Positions 27,923 to 36,936 of a stretch of DNA of 64,000 nucleotides are shown here, in pieces (the first letter of the stretch is position 1; each line of letters begins with the position of its first letter). The notes below the pieces were generated by a model. That model was not told where the DNA came from. It saw nothing but the letters and a program-made list of their open reading frames with translations, and did no database searches. Source of the stretch: JAVKFY01 sp040223615 (GTDB taxonomy: Bacteria; Pseudomonadota; Alphaproteobacteria; GCA-2731375); NCBI GenBank assembly GCA_040223615.1, contig JAVKFY010000014.1:68083-132082 (forward strand), in the 5' to 3' direction. The position numbers and the translations under genes are program-made.

Positions 27923-28528
27923 TCAGTAGGGCGTGCCCTTGGCGCGCTCGGCGCGCAGTGCGCGGCAGAACCAGAAGAACTCGTCGAGGAAGCGGTCGAG
28001 CCGGCCGACCATCCGGTCTTCGGCTGGGTTGCCATCCTCGTCCAGGGCGTCGGAAATGCGCGGGATTGGCAACAGGCTGGATATCGACGGCATGCCAACC
28101 TCGGCCAGGGTCATGCGCAACTGCATCGCCGCACGCACGCCGCCGAACTGACCGGCGGAGTAGCAGACGATGCCGGACGGCCGCCAGAGGTACTCCTCCA
28201 GAAAGTGGTCGATCAGGTTCTTCAGCGCCGGCGGGATGCCGTGATTGTACTCGCCGCTGACCACCAGGAATCCGTCGGCGCGGCGATAGAGCGTGGCGAG
28301 TTTCTCCAGCTTCGCCGGGGCCTCGCCGTCGGCATACTCCTTGTACATGCGATCCAGCAGCGGCAGATCGAGGTCCATGGCGTCGACCAGCACCGGTTCG
28401 TGTCCGCGCGCCGCCAAGCGGTCGACGACGAAGCGCGCGGCGCGAATGCCCTGGCGATCGCGACGCATCGAGCCGTACAGGACCGGAATGGTGAGCGTCT
28501 CGCTGGTATCTGCCATGTGCTCGTTCAT
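27923..28528 (-). CDS. NADPH-dependent FMN reductase family (flavodoxin-like quinone reductase)
   Basis: 201 residues. VLYGSMRRDRQGIRAARFV is the phosphate-binding loop and VVSGEYNHGIPPALKNLIDHF is the flavin-binding signature of PF03358. Family members reduce FMN, quinones, chromate or azo dyes with NAD(P)H. ATG 28516 (MADTSE) is an alternative start. Monocistronic and divergent from the DUF169 gene. Confidence 0.88.
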   Translation of the reverse strand: MNEHMADTSETLTIPVLYGSMRRDRQGIRAARFVVDRLAARGHEPVLVDAMDLDLPLLDRMYKEYADGEAPAKLEKLATLYRRADGFLVVSGEYNHGIPPALKNLIDHFLEEYLWRPSGIVCYSAGQFGGVRAAMQLRMTLAEVGMPSISSLLPIPRISDALDEDGNPAEDRMVGRLDRFLDEFFWFCRALRAERAKGTPY

Positions 28529-28599
28529 CCTCCAACAGGTTAGGCCATATGGAATGCGCCCGGCTATTATGCGCGAAAGCGAGCTAGGAGGAGATCCAG

Positions 28600-29430
28600 A
28601 TGAGCGACGCGGCGGTGGCCACGGCCGAGGACGACTACGACACGTCGGCGGCGAACCTGCAGAACCTGGCGGACCAGCTGATCCAGTTGTTGCGCATCCG
28701 CACCCTGCCGATCGGCATGAAGCATTTCGCCGATGCCGACGACATGCTGAAGATCAAGGGCATCCGCCAGCCCACCGAGGGCTTCAGGTTCACGACCTGC
28801 CAGCTTGTCACGCAGGCGCGGCAGGCCGGCTTCACGCTGGGGATTCAGCTCGACAACGTGATGCCGGGCGGCAATTGCGGCGGCGTGATCGGCCTGAACG
28901 AGCCGTCCGAGCGCTACATGTCCGGCGAGCACATGAACGGCGTGTGGTTCGGCAACCTGGAGGCGTCGCGCGAACACCAAGCGCAGATGACGCGGGTGAC
29001 GGCGGGGCGTTACGCCGGCCTGGCGGTATCGCCGCTGCGCTCCGGCCGGCTCGACCCGCCGGACATCGTGCTGTTCTACGCCACGCCGGCGCAGACCATC
29101 CTGTTCGTCAACGGGCTGCAGTGGAAGCGCTACCGGCGCTACGACATGACGATCACCGGCGAGAGCGCGTGCTCCGACTCGTGGGGCCGGGCGCTGCAGA
29201 CCAAGGAGACCAGCATCTCGATCCCGTGCTACGCCGAGCGCCGCTATGGCGGCGTGGCGGAGGACGAGATGCTGCTGGCGATGCCACCGGACGAGTTCGC
29301 GCGCGGAATCGAAGGCCTGCACGGGCTGGCCAAGTCCGGCCTGCGCTACCCGATCCCGCCCTACGGCGCGCAGATGGACCCGAGCTTCGGCATGGGCGCC
29401 AGCTACCCGGACCGCAAGCCGAAGAGCTGA
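28600..29430 (+). CDS. DUF169 family protein
   Basis: 276 residues. PIGMKHFADADDM, the early Cys region FTTCQLVTQAR, GGNCGGVIGL, and the block SACSDSW match DUF169 proteins, which are proposed to bind metal or cofactors and have no established function. Several Cys residues (positions about 67, 89, 188) are conserved in my reading of the family and could hold a metal or iron-sulfur site. ATG 28600 follows AGGAGGAGAT. Confidence 0.82.
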   Translation: MSDAAVATAEDDYDTSAANLQNLADQLIQLLRIRTLPIGMKHFADADDMLKIKGIRQPTEGFRFTTCQLVTQARQAGFTLGIQLDNVMPGGNCGGVIGLNEPSERYMSGEHMNGVWFGNLEASREHQAQMTRVTAGRYAGLAVSPLRSGRLDPPDIVLFYATPAQTILFVNGLQWKRYRRYDMTITGESACSDSWGRALQTKETSISIPCYAERRYGGVAEDEMLLAMPPDEFARGIEGLHGLAKSGLRYPIPPYGAQMDPSFGMGASYPDRKPKS

Positions 29431-29440
29431 CGTTAAGCCG

Positions 29441-29530
29441 CGGTCCAGAGATGGCCGGGTCAAGCCCGGCCACAACGGGCTATTTGGCGATCGTCAGGCC
29501 CGGGCTTGATCCGGGCATCTCATTTTCGCT
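29441..29530. repeat. Inverted pair of REP-like palindromes
   Basis: TGGCCGGG-TCAAG-CCCGGCCA (29452-29472) and GCCCGG-GCTTGAT-CCGGGC (29498-29516) are related palindromes in opposite orientation downstream of the DUF169 gene. The second is followed by ATCTC. They match the CCCGGGATCAAG-type intergenic repeats common in alphaproteobacteria and resemble the element at 488-511. They may act as a terminator for convergent transcripts. Confidence 0.6.
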
Positions 29531-29537
29531 GTCGACG

Positions 29538-29681
29538 TCAGCCCACCATCAGCTTCATGGCGAGCGTCCAGAGCACGATCAGCGTGCCGAGGACGCCGAC
29601 GAAGGCGTAGTCGTCGCGGTGGGTCAGGTAGCTGAGGCGCTGAGTGGCGCTATGGGTATGCCGGGTGAGATGATCAGTCAT
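29538..29681 (-). CDS. 47-residue single-helix membrane protein overlapping the sortase gene
   Basis: ATG 29681 lies eight bases inside the 3' end of the sortase gene and the frame ends at TGA 29538. The protein has a His-rich polar N-terminal half (TDHLTRHTHSATQRLSYLTH, DDYA) and one membrane helix (FVGVLGTLIVLWTLAMKLMVG) reaching the C-terminus. The overlap with the sortase stop and the clear split between a polar and a hydrophobic half argue for a real gene in the sortase operon. No family recognised; an accessory or retention factor for the sortase is only a guess. Confidence 0.6.
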   Translation of the reverse strand: MTDHLTRHTHSATQRLSYLTHRDDYAFVGVLGTLIVLWTLAMKLMVG

Positions 29682-30270
29682 CGTTTCCGTCCCTCATTTG
29701 CTCGGCGACCACCACGTAGCGTTGCATCGGGTTTGGTCGTAACGAGCGTAGCGGCCAGCAGGTCACCAGGACCAATCGGTTCACCCCATCGTCCGGCAGG
29801 GTGATACGTGGGCGATCCATGACCCTCGTCTCGCGAATTCTGTACTCGGTTCGCCGACCCTCATAACCGGAAACGCGCAGCGTTTGTCCGGGTTCCAAGG
29901 CATCGAGGCCGGAGAAGTGGGTGTCGCGGTGCGCGGCGATGATCGAGTTACCCGGTTTTCCGGGCTCAGCAGAGCCGGCGACATGGCTGGGGGCAAAAGC
30001 GAGGCTTTCGCCGGCCGCATCCGACACAACTATGTAACGGCTGTCACCGACCTGTAGCTCGGCCAGCGCAGTAAAGTCGGCCCACGGCCATGGCGCGGAC
30101 GGGGCGGCCCCGGCCGTGGTCCGGGCCCAGGCAGCGTGGAGGAGGAGCTGCGCCACCACCGCCTTGGCCGGGATCCACAGGCCGAGGCCGGCCTGCCACA
30201 GGCCCAGGACCAGGAGCGCTGCTGCCGACAGCCTCCAGGCCCAGGCCCGTCGCCTCACGGCTGCGTCCAC
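29674..30270 (-). CDS. Class GN sortase (marine proteobacterial type)
   Basis: 198 residues. One N-terminal membrane helix (about 13-35) anchors a periplasmic sortase domain. Catalytic residues are His114 (AAHRDTHFS), Cys171 (LVTCWPL) and Arg184 (PMQRYVVV). Sortases of this kind in proteobacteria are dedicated to a single substrate encoded next door, here the VIT/VWA protein. GTG 30270 is used as start, giving the basic segment before the helix; GTG 30258, which forms a GTGA overlap with the upstream stop, is equally possible. The gene is translated with its substrate and the small membrane protein. Confidence 0.9.
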   Translation of the reverse strand: MDAAVRRRAWAWRLSAAALLVLGLWQAGLGLWIPAKAVVAQLLLHAAWARTTAGAAPSAPWPWADFTALAELQVGDSRYIVVSDAAGESLAFAPSHVAGSAEPGKPGNSIIAAHRDTHFSGLDALEPGQTLRVSGYEGRRTEYRIRETRVMDRPRITLPDDGVNRLVLVTCWPLRSLRPNPMQRYVVVAEQMRDGNDD

Positions 30271-32471
30271 CGCTGCCGCCCCCAGCGCCAGACACCGAAC
30301 GCCAGCAGTAGGGCCGCCAGGGCCGCGAGCTGGTGCAGTTGGGCCGGCGTGGCGGTACGCGGCAGGGCGATCGCCTGCTGACCCGGCGCCGTCGGCGCGG
30401 CGGCCGGCTTTGGCTCGGCATCGACCAGGGCCGCCTTGGTGGCGGCGAGCTGCACGCGATAGGTCGCCCGCATCGCCTTACGCTGCGGCGGCGCCATCGG
30501 CTCGCCGAACACCTTGTCCCAGTTCCAGCCGGCCGGCAGGTCGAGCGGCACGTTGCGGCTGTGCACGTCGGTGCCGTCGGGGCGCGCCGGCGTGACGTCG
30601 ATGGCGACCAGCGAGGTCAGCCGGCTGACCAGCCCATAGTCGAGCGCGGTCTTCAGCACCGCCTGGTCGACTGATTCGCCCGGCATGCCGGTCAGGCGCG
30701 CGGCCTCCAGTGCGGCGATGCGCTCGCGCGCCCACAGCCGGGCCAGGCCCTGGCCGGCCTCGGCGTCGGCCAGCGCGATTTCCTGGCGCCACGGCGTGTC
30801 GCCGTGCCGGCCGCTGACCTCGATGCGGCTGACGCCGTCGGGCAGGCGCAGGGCCAGCGCGACCGGTTCGCCGGCATAGAGGTCCGGCAGCGGCCAGGGA
30901 AAGGCCTCCGCCGGCGCTTCGCCATCCACCGTCACGGCGAGGTCGGTCAGGACCGGATGCTTCAGCTTGTGCAGCAGCCGGCGCATTTCGGCCTCGACCT
31001 CGGCCAGCTCGCCAATATGCGTGAAGGTGCCGCGGCCGGCGCTGGCGGCGCCCCGCATGAAGTGGCTGTTCGGCGCCGAGCCGATGCCGACGGTGAACAC
31101 GCGGCTGGCCTGGCGACGGGTCTCGACCAGTTCGAACAGCTCGGTCTCGTTGCCGACGGCGCCGTCGGTGATGAACACCACCTGGCGCAGCCGGTCGGTG
31201 GCCTGGCCGCGCGGCAGCGCCAGCAACAGCGCCTTGGCCATCTCGGTGCCGCCCTCGGCGTCCAGGCCAGCGATGAAGCGGGCGGCGAGATCGAGCGTGC
31301 GCTGGTTCACCGGACGGGCGTCGGCGAACAGGGCGGTCGGCTCGTTGTTGAAGGAGATCAGGTTGAAGCGGTCGTCGGGGCCGAGGTCGGTCATCGCGAC
31401 CTGAAGCGCCGCCTTGGCCTGGTCCATCGAGCCGCCGGACATCGAGCCCGACGTGTCGATCACGAACACCACCTCGCGCGGCAAGGCGGTTTCCGGCACC
31501 GGCGCCACCGGCGGCGTCACCAGCACCAGGGCGAAACGGCCCTGCTCGGTGCTTTCCGTCAACGTCGTGGCGACCGGGGCGGTCTGGTCGCCGACACGCC
31601 AGCGCAGCACGAAGTCGCGGTTGGCGATGGTCTCGCCCTCGACCAGCGTGATCGCCAGCCGGTCCGGGTCGGCGGCGTCGATGGCGACCGGATGGTACGG
31701 GCTCTCCACGCCGTGCGCCGGCATACCCGGGGCCAGCACGACGCGGACCGTGACCTGGTTCTCAGGTGCGTTCTCCGGGCGCGGCACCGGCGGGGTGATG
31801 CGGTCGGCGTCCGGCACGCGATCCGTGTTCAGGACCAGGCCGGTACCGGTCGCACCGACGGTGTGGATGTCGGTACTGCCCGGGATGTAGCGCGGCGCGA
31901 CCACCATCGGGAAGCGCACCGCGAAACGGCCGTCGTCCGGCACCAGCCGCTCCTGGTAATGAATCTCGACCACCACGGTCTCGTCCGGGCCGATATTGGC
32001 CACCGAATTGGTGAACAGGTTCGGCCGTTCCTGCTCCAGCAGGCTGGCGCGCTTGCCCTCGCGCATGGCCTGTTCGTACTGCTGTCGCGCCTTCTGGCGC
32101 TCCTCGATGCGGCCCTCGATGAAGCGGTCGCCGATCTGCATGCGCAAGGTGTCGACGGCGCCGCGCTCGGGCAGCGGGAACACGTAGACGCCCTCGACCC
32201 ACTGGTCGGTGGGGTTGTGGAAACGCTGGCGCACGGTGGTGCGCGCGACCACGCCGGAGACGGTAATCTCCACGTCGGTGGCCACGGTCGGGGCGGGCAG
32301 GAACTTGCCAGGTTCCTCGGTGCGTAGCAGCAGCATGCCGGATTCGGCATCTCCGGCGCGCATCAGCGGTCCCGGCGCGGCGCGCGCGTGCGTCGCCACG
32401 ATCAGCAGCAAGGCGGCGCATATGGCGGCGGCGACGTGATGCGGCCGCAGGTCTCGCAGTGAGTTGAGCAT
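30255..32471 (-). CDS. Sortase target protein with VIT and von Willebrand A domains
   Basis: 738 residues. Signal peptide about 1-32 (HHVAAAICAALLLIVATHARA). The VIT domain spans about 55-175, with the conserved YVFPLPERGAVD and AREGKRASLLEQERPN-like stretch. The VWA domain spans about 330-500, with the MIDAS motif DTSGSMSGGS at 339-348. The C-terminus has a sorting signal: LPRTA at 703-707, a hydrophobic stretch (LAALAALLLAFGVW) and a basic tail (RWGRQRW). This is the layout of the marine proteobacterial sortase target family (TIGR03788-like). It is presumably cut after Thr706 by the adjacent sortase. The role may be adhesion or metal-dependent binding at the cell surface. Confidence 0.92.
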   Translation of the reverse strand: MLNSLRDLRPHHVAAAICAALLLIVATHARAAPGPLMRAGDAESGMLLLRTEEPGKFLPAPTVATDVEITVSGVVARTTVRQRFHNPTDQWVEGVYVFPLPERGAVDTLRMQIGDRFIEGRIEERQKARQQYEQAMREGKRASLLEQERPNLFTNSVANIGPDETVVVEIHYQERLVPDDGRFAVRFPMVVAPRYIPGSTDIHTVGATGTGLVLNTDRVPDADRITPPVPRPENAPENQVTVRVVLAPGMPAHGVESPYHPVAIDAADPDRLAITLVEGETIANRDFVLRWRVGDQTAPVATTLTESTEQGRFALVLVTPPVAPVPETALPREVVFVIDTSGSMSGGSMDQAKAALQVAMTDLGPDDRFNLISFNNEPTALFADARPVNQRTLDLAARFIAGLDAEGGTEMAKALLLALPRGQATDRLRQVVFITDGAVGNETELFELVETRRQASRVFTVGIGSAPNSHFMRGAASAGRGTFTHIGELAEVEAEMRRLLHKLKHPVLTDLAVTVDGEAPAEAFPWPLPDLYAGEPVALALRLPDGVSRIEVSGRHGDTPWRQEIALADAEAGQGLARLWARERIAALEAARLTGMPGESVDQAVLKTALDYGLVSRLTSLVAIDVTPARPDGTDVHSRNVPLDLPAGWNWDKVFGEPMAPPQRKAMRATYRVQLAATKAALVDAEPKPAAAPTAPGQQAIALPRTATPAQLHQLAALAALLLAFGVWRWGRQRWTQP

Positions 32472-32627
32472 CGAAGAATTCCCCTGTTCGCGATCTGCCC
32501 TGGGGTGAGAAGATCAAGCCGATGCGGCGGCGGCGGGGCCGGAATGGGACCATTCCGGGACGCTTTGTGGCGGCATTGCGGCCGCGCTTCGCTATGATCG
32601 GGCGCGATTCACTGCTGGGAGCCCGCC

Positions 32628-33254
32628 ATGGACGATGCCGCGACCCGAGCCCTGATCCAGCAGCTGCTGGCCAGCGAGGCGGTCTGGGACGATACCAAGG
32701 ACGAGCTGAAGACCTATCTGGCCGAGCTCGACCGGGGCGAGCTGGACGCCGACGACCGCGCCTACGTGGAGAAGATGGCGGCGCGGCTGGATGGCAAGCT
32801 GCCGGACACGGTCGATGACGAGCCCGACGACGACTGGACCGCGCCGGCGGATCTGGTGCGCCGGTTCTACGAGGACGTCTGGAACAAGGCCGACGAGGCG
32901 GCGGCGCGCGAACTGCTGCACGCCGAGTTCCGGTTCCGCGCCTCGCTAGGGCCGGAGATGACCGGGCCGGACGGTTTCATCGACTACATGCGCGCCGTGC
33001 ACGCCGCGCTGGCGGATTTCACCTGTGTGGTCGACGGGATGCTGGAGGAGCATGGCGAGGCTGCCGCGCGCCTGAGCTTCCACGGCACGCACCAGGGCAC
33101 GCTGTTCGGCGTCGAGGCGACTGGCAACCGGGTGGAATGGACCGGCGCCGCCTTCTTCGACACCGACGGCCAGCAGATCACCGCGCTGTGGGTGCTGGGC
33201 GACGTCGACGCGGTGAAGCGCCAGATCGGCGCGGCGATCGACGCGGATTTCTAG
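32628..33254 (+). CDS. SnoaL-like (ester cyclase) family protein with N-terminal extension
   Basis: 208 residues. The first 70 residues are helical and acidic (VWDDTKDELKTYLAELDRGE); the rest (ADLVRRFYEDVWNKADEAAARELL, GPDGFIDYMRAVHAALADF, GTHQGTLFGVEATG) is a SnoaL-like cone-shaped barrel of the ester-cyclase type. Such proteins bind small hydrophobic ligands or act as cyclases, but the catalytic residues are not obvious here. The N-terminal extension is unusual. ATG 32628 follows CTGGGAG. Convergent with the carboxylase gene. Confidence 0.72.
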   Translation: MDDAATRALIQQLLASEAVWDDTKDELKTYLAELDRGELDADDRAYVEKMAARLDGKLPDTVDDEPDDDWTAPADLVRRFYEDVWNKADEAAARELLHAEFRFRASLGPEMTGPDGFIDYMRAVHAALADFTCVVDGMLEEHGEAAARLSFHGTHQGTLFGVEATGNRVEWTGAAFFDTDGQQITALWVLGDVDAVKRQIGAAIDADF

Positions 33255-33257
33255 GTC

Positions 33258-34874
33258 TCAGAATCGCGCCACGCCGTAGCTGTTGGGGCGCAACGTGCGG
33301 CGGTCGGCTTCGTCGCACAGGCGCAGGGCCAGGCTCAGCACGTCGCGGCTGTCGCGCGGGTCGATCAGGCCGTCGTCCCACAGCCGCGCGGTCGCATGCA
33401 GCGCGGTCGAACTGCCCTCGTAGAGGTCGATCACCTGGCGGCGCATGGCGGCGGTCTCGTCCGGATCGGTCTCGACGCCGCGGCGTCGGGCGGCGCCTTC
33501 ATTGACCATGGTCATCACGTCGGCGGCCTGTTCCGCGCCCATCACCGCGATGCGATAGTTCGGCCAGCCGAAGATGAAGCGCGGGTTGTACGCGCGACCG
33601 CACATGCCGTAGTTGCCGGCGCCGAATGACGCCCCGACCATCATGGTGATGCGCGGTACCTTGGCGTTGCTCACCGCCTGGATCATCTTCGAGCCATGCT
33701 TGATGATGCCGGCGCGCTCCGGCGCGGTGCCGACGACGTAACCGGTGGTGTTCTGCAGGAAGATCAGCGGCATCCCGGCCTGGTCGCAGAGCTGGATGAA
33801 CTGCGCCGCCTTCACCGCGCCCTCCGGCGTGATCGGCCCGTTGTTGCCGAGCATGCCCACGGCGTGGCCATCGATCCGGGCCTGCACGCACACGGTGTAG
33901 GGATCGTAGGCGGTCTTGAACGGCAGCAGGTCGGAATCGTCGGTGAGGCGCAGCAGCACCTCGTGCACGTCGTACGGCTGGCGGTAGTTCATCGGCACGA
34001 TGCCGGCCAGCTCGTCGATGTCGTAGTGCGGCGGCGGCGCGGTGCGTTCCGGCGCCGGGCGCGACAACTCCGACCAGTTCAGGCGCTTCATCACCTCGCG
34101 GCCGAGCGCGAGGGCCTCGACGTCGTCCTCGGCGACGTATTCGGTCAGGCCCGTGACCGCGGCGTGCATGTCGGTGCCGCCCAGTTCCTCGTCGGTCGCG
34201 ACCTCGCCGGTCGCGGCGCGCACCAGCGGCGGGCCGGCCAGGAACGCTTTGGCATTGCCGCGCACCATGACGACGTAGTCCGACATGCCGGGCATGTAGG
34301 CGCCGCCGGCGGTCGACGAGCCATGCACCACCGTGACGACGGGGCAGCCCGCCGCCGACAAGCGCGCCATGTTGTAGAACATGGCGCCGCCCTCGACGAA
34401 GGTCTCCGGCACGTAGTCCAGCAGGTTGGCCCCGGCGCTCTCCACCAGTTGGACGAAGGGCAGCTTGTTCTCCAGCGCGATCGCTTGCGCGCGCAGCAGC
34501 TTGCGCATGCCGTAGGTGTGGATGGCGCCGGCCTTGATGCCGCTGTCGTGGGCGCAGACCACGCAGGTGACGCCGGCGATGGCGCCGATGGCGGTGATCT
34601 GCCGGCCGCCGGAAATGTTGGCCTCGCCGTCGTCGTCGAAGGTCTTGTAGCCGCACAGCGTCGACAGTTCGAGGAACGGCGCGCCACGGTCGACGATCTG
34701 CGCCAGGCGTTCGCGCGGCAGCAGCTGGTTGCGCGCCTCGAAGCGCTCGCGCCGACGGGCTGAGTTGTCGCGGATGCGGCCTTCCAGGCCGCGTAGCTCG
34801 TCGATCGCGGCCAGCATGCCGGCGCGGTTGGCGCGAAACTCGTCGCTGCTGGTGCGGACCTGGCTTTCGATCAT
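33258..34874 (-). CDS. Acyl-CoA carboxylase beta (carboxyltransferase) subunit
   Basis: 538 residues with both crotonase-like halves. GASFGAGNYGMCGRAYNPRF and GTAPERAGIIKHGSKM are in the C-terminal half, and HGSSTAGGAYMPGMSDY, which forms the acyl-CoA site, is in the N-terminal half. The pattern is that of methylcrotonyl-CoA, geranyl-CoA and related biotin carboxylases. No biotin-carboxylase alpha subunit or acyl-CoA dehydrogenase lies next to it, so the substrate is open; the alpha subunit must be encoded elsewhere. ATG 34874. Confidence 0.92.
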   Translation of the reverse strand: MIESQVRTSSDEFRANRAGMLAAIDELRGLEGRIRDNSARRRERFEARNQLLPRERLAQIVDRGAPFLELSTLCGYKTFDDDGEANISGGRQITAIGAIAGVTCVVCAHDSGIKAGAIHTYGMRKLLRAQAIALENKLPFVQLVESAGANLLDYVPETFVEGGAMFYNMARLSAAGCPVVTVVHGSSTAGGAYMPGMSDYVVMVRGNAKAFLAGPPLVRAATGEVATDEELGGTDMHAAVTGLTEYVAEDDVEALALGREVMKRLNWSELSRPAPERTAPPPHYDIDELAGIVPMNYRQPYDVHEVLLRLTDDSDLLPFKTAYDPYTVCVQARIDGHAVGMLGNNGPITPEGAVKAAQFIQLCDQAGMPLIFLQNTTGYVVGTAPERAGIIKHGSKMIQAVSNAKVPRITMMVGASFGAGNYGMCGRAYNPRFIFGWPNYRIAVMGAEQAADVMTMVNEGAARRRGVETDPDETAAMRRQVIDLYEGSSTALHATARLWDDGLIDPRDSRDVLSLALRLCDEADRRTLRPNSYGVARF

Positions 34875-34917
34875 CGGACGGGGTCATCCGCGTGCCGACG
34901 CGCGATGGCGTTTTTCA

Positions 34918-36936
34918 TCACAGTGGCGCGGTCACACGTGCCAGCCACGCCGCGGTGTCGGCGTCGAGCAGCGGGGTCAGCACCTCGCGTACCTCGGCAT
35001 GGTAGGCGTTGAGCCAGGCCAGCTCGGCCGGGCTCAGCAGCGCCACGTCGACCAACCGGCGGTCGATGGGGGCCTTGGTGATGGTCTCGAAGCCGCGCAT
35101 CTTGCGCTCGGCGCCGGCGATCTCGATGTCCTTCACCACTACCAGGTTCTCGATGCGGATGCCGTAGGCGCCGGTCTTGTAGTAGCCGGGCTCGTTGGAG
35201 ACGATCATGCCACGCGCCAGCGCCACCGAATTGCCGATCTTGGAGATGCGCTGCGGCCCTTCGTGGACGCCGAGATAGCTGCCGACGCCGTGACCCGTCC
35301 CGTGGTCGAAGTCGAGGCCGGCCTGCCACAGTGGGGCGCGGGCCATGGCGTCGATCTGCGAGCCGGTGGTGCCGGCGGGGAACCGCGCGGTGGCGATGGC
35401 GATGTGGCCCTTCAGCACGCGGGTGAAGCGGTCGCGCTGCTCCGTGCTGGGCGTGCCGACGACGACCGTGCGGGTGATGTCGGTGGTGCCGTCCAGATAT
35501 TGCGCGCCGCTGTCCACGAGATACAGCTCGCCGGGTTGCAGCTTGCGGTTGGTCTCCGGCGTCGACTTGTAGTGCACGATGGCGCCGTTCGGACCGCTGC
35601 CTGAGATGGTGTCGAAGCTGAGGTCTTGGAACAGCGAGTCCTTGGCCCTGAAGTCATAGAGCGCGTCGACGGCGCCGAGTTCGTCGACCGTGCCGTCGGG
35701 CGACGTCTGCTCCAGCCACTTCAGGAAACAGGTGACGGCGGCGCCGTCGCGGATGTGCGCGGAGCGGGTGCCGGCGAGCTCGACCTCGTTCTTGCAGGCT
35801 TTCGGAAGCTGGACCGGGTCGGTGCCGCGCACGATCTCGGCCCCGGCCCTTTTCAGGCGCTCGACCACCCAGGCGGCGGCGACATTGGTATCGACCAGCA
35901 CCTTCTGGCCCTTGAGCGCGTCGAGGCCGGCGCCGAGGCTCTCGGCGGGCTGCGCCGCGACGCCGTTGCCGAGGTGACGCTCCAGGCCGGGGGTGAGCTT
36001 GCGGGCGTCGGTGTAGAGCTCGACCGAGGCGTCGGCGCGCAGGATGGCGAAGCTGAGCGGCAGCGGGGTGTGCGCCACGTCGCCGCCGCGGATGTTCAGC
36101 AGCCAGGCAATCGAGTCGGTGGCGGTGATCACGGCGGCGTCGGCGTCCAGTTCATCGGCAACGCGCTTGCGCTTGTCGGCGGCGCTCTCGCCGGCGAACT
36201 TCTCGTCATGCGGCATGATCGGCGACAGCGGCGGCGCCGGCTGGTCGACCCACACCGCATCGAGCGGATTGGTCTCGCACGGCACCAGCTCGGCGCCGGC
36301 CTTCGCCGCCGCCTTCTCGAAACGCTCGACGCCGGCGGCGGTGAACAGCCAGGGGTCGTAGCCGAGCTTGCCGCCGGCCTTGAGGTTCTCGGCGAGCCAG
36401 TCGGTCGCCGGCTCGTCGGCGATGTGGCGCGGCTCGAACAGGCCGACATCGACCTGGTCGCGCACCTGCAGCGTGTAGCGGCCGTCGACGAAGATCGAGG
36501 CCTTTTCCGAGAGGACGACGATCAGGCCGGCGGAACCGGTGAAGCCGCTGAGCCAGGCGATGCGCCGGGCGCGGTTCGGCACATACTCGTTCTGATACTC
36601 GTCGGCCATCGGCACCAGCACGCCGTCCAGGCCCCGCGCGGTCAGTTCGGCGCGCAGCGCGGCGAGGCGCGCGGGCGCCGCCTTGCGGTCGACGATGCCG
36701 GTCTCGGCCGACGCCGAAGCCTGCTCGACCAGCGCCAGCAGCGGCTTCAGCTCGTTCTCGTTGGCCTCCGGCGCCAGCAGCTTCAGGGCGGCGAAGGGGT
36801 CGCGGCCGCGCGGCGCGGCGGCCAGCCCGGCGAGGAAATCGCGGGCGTCTTCCAAGGATCGGTCGACGGCGGCGGCGCGCAGCATCCCGGCCAGATCGTC
36901 GTCGCTCACCGCCAATGCCGTCTCGGCCATCGTCAT
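34918..36936 (-). CDS. Aminopeptidase P family (Xaa-Pro aminopeptidase, long form)
   Basis: 672 residues, longer than the usual ~600. About 80 residues at the start (SDDDLAGMLRAAAVDRSLEDA...) precede the creatinase-like domain. The C-terminal pita-bread domain has the dimetal ligands: the Asp residues in LVDSGAQYLDGTTDITRT, His in HGTGHGVGSY, and the two Glu residues in VSNEPGYY and IRIENLVVV. It removes N-terminal residues before proline. ATG 36936 overlaps the PrmA stop (ATGA) behind a good AAGGAA site. The extra N-terminal segment contains two helical copies of a DLA/ARDFLAGLA motif and may hold the dimer. Confidence 0.92.
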   Translation of the reverse strand: MTMAETALAVSDDDLAGMLRAAAVDRSLEDARDFLAGLAAAPRGRDPFAALKLLAPEANENELKPLLALVEQASASAETGIVDRKAAPARLAALRAELTARGLDGVLVPMADEYQNEYVPNRARRIAWLSGFTGSAGLIVVLSEKASIFVDGRYTLQVRDQVDVGLFEPRHIADEPATDWLAENLKAGGKLGYDPWLFTAAGVERFEKAAAKAGAELVPCETNPLDAVWVDQPAPPLSPIMPHDEKFAGESAADKRKRVADELDADAAVITATDSIAWLLNIRGGDVAHTPLPLSFAILRADASVELYTDARKLTPGLERHLGNGVAAQPAESLGAGLDALKGQKVLVDTNVAAAWVVERLKRAGAEIVRGTDPVQLPKACKNEVELAGTRSAHIRDGAAVTCFLKWLEQTSPDGTVDELGAVDALYDFRAKDSLFQDLSFDTISGSGPNGAIVHYKSTPETNRKLQPGELYLVDSGAQYLDGTTDITRTVVVGTPSTEQRDRFTRVLKGHIAIATARFPAGTTGSQIDAMARAPLWQAGLDFDHGTGHGVGSYLGVHEGPQRISKIGNSVALARGMIVSNEPGYYKTGAYGIRIENLVVVKDIEIAGAERKMRGFETITKAPIDRRLVDVALLSPAELAWLNAYHAEVREVLTPLLDADTAAWLARVTAPL

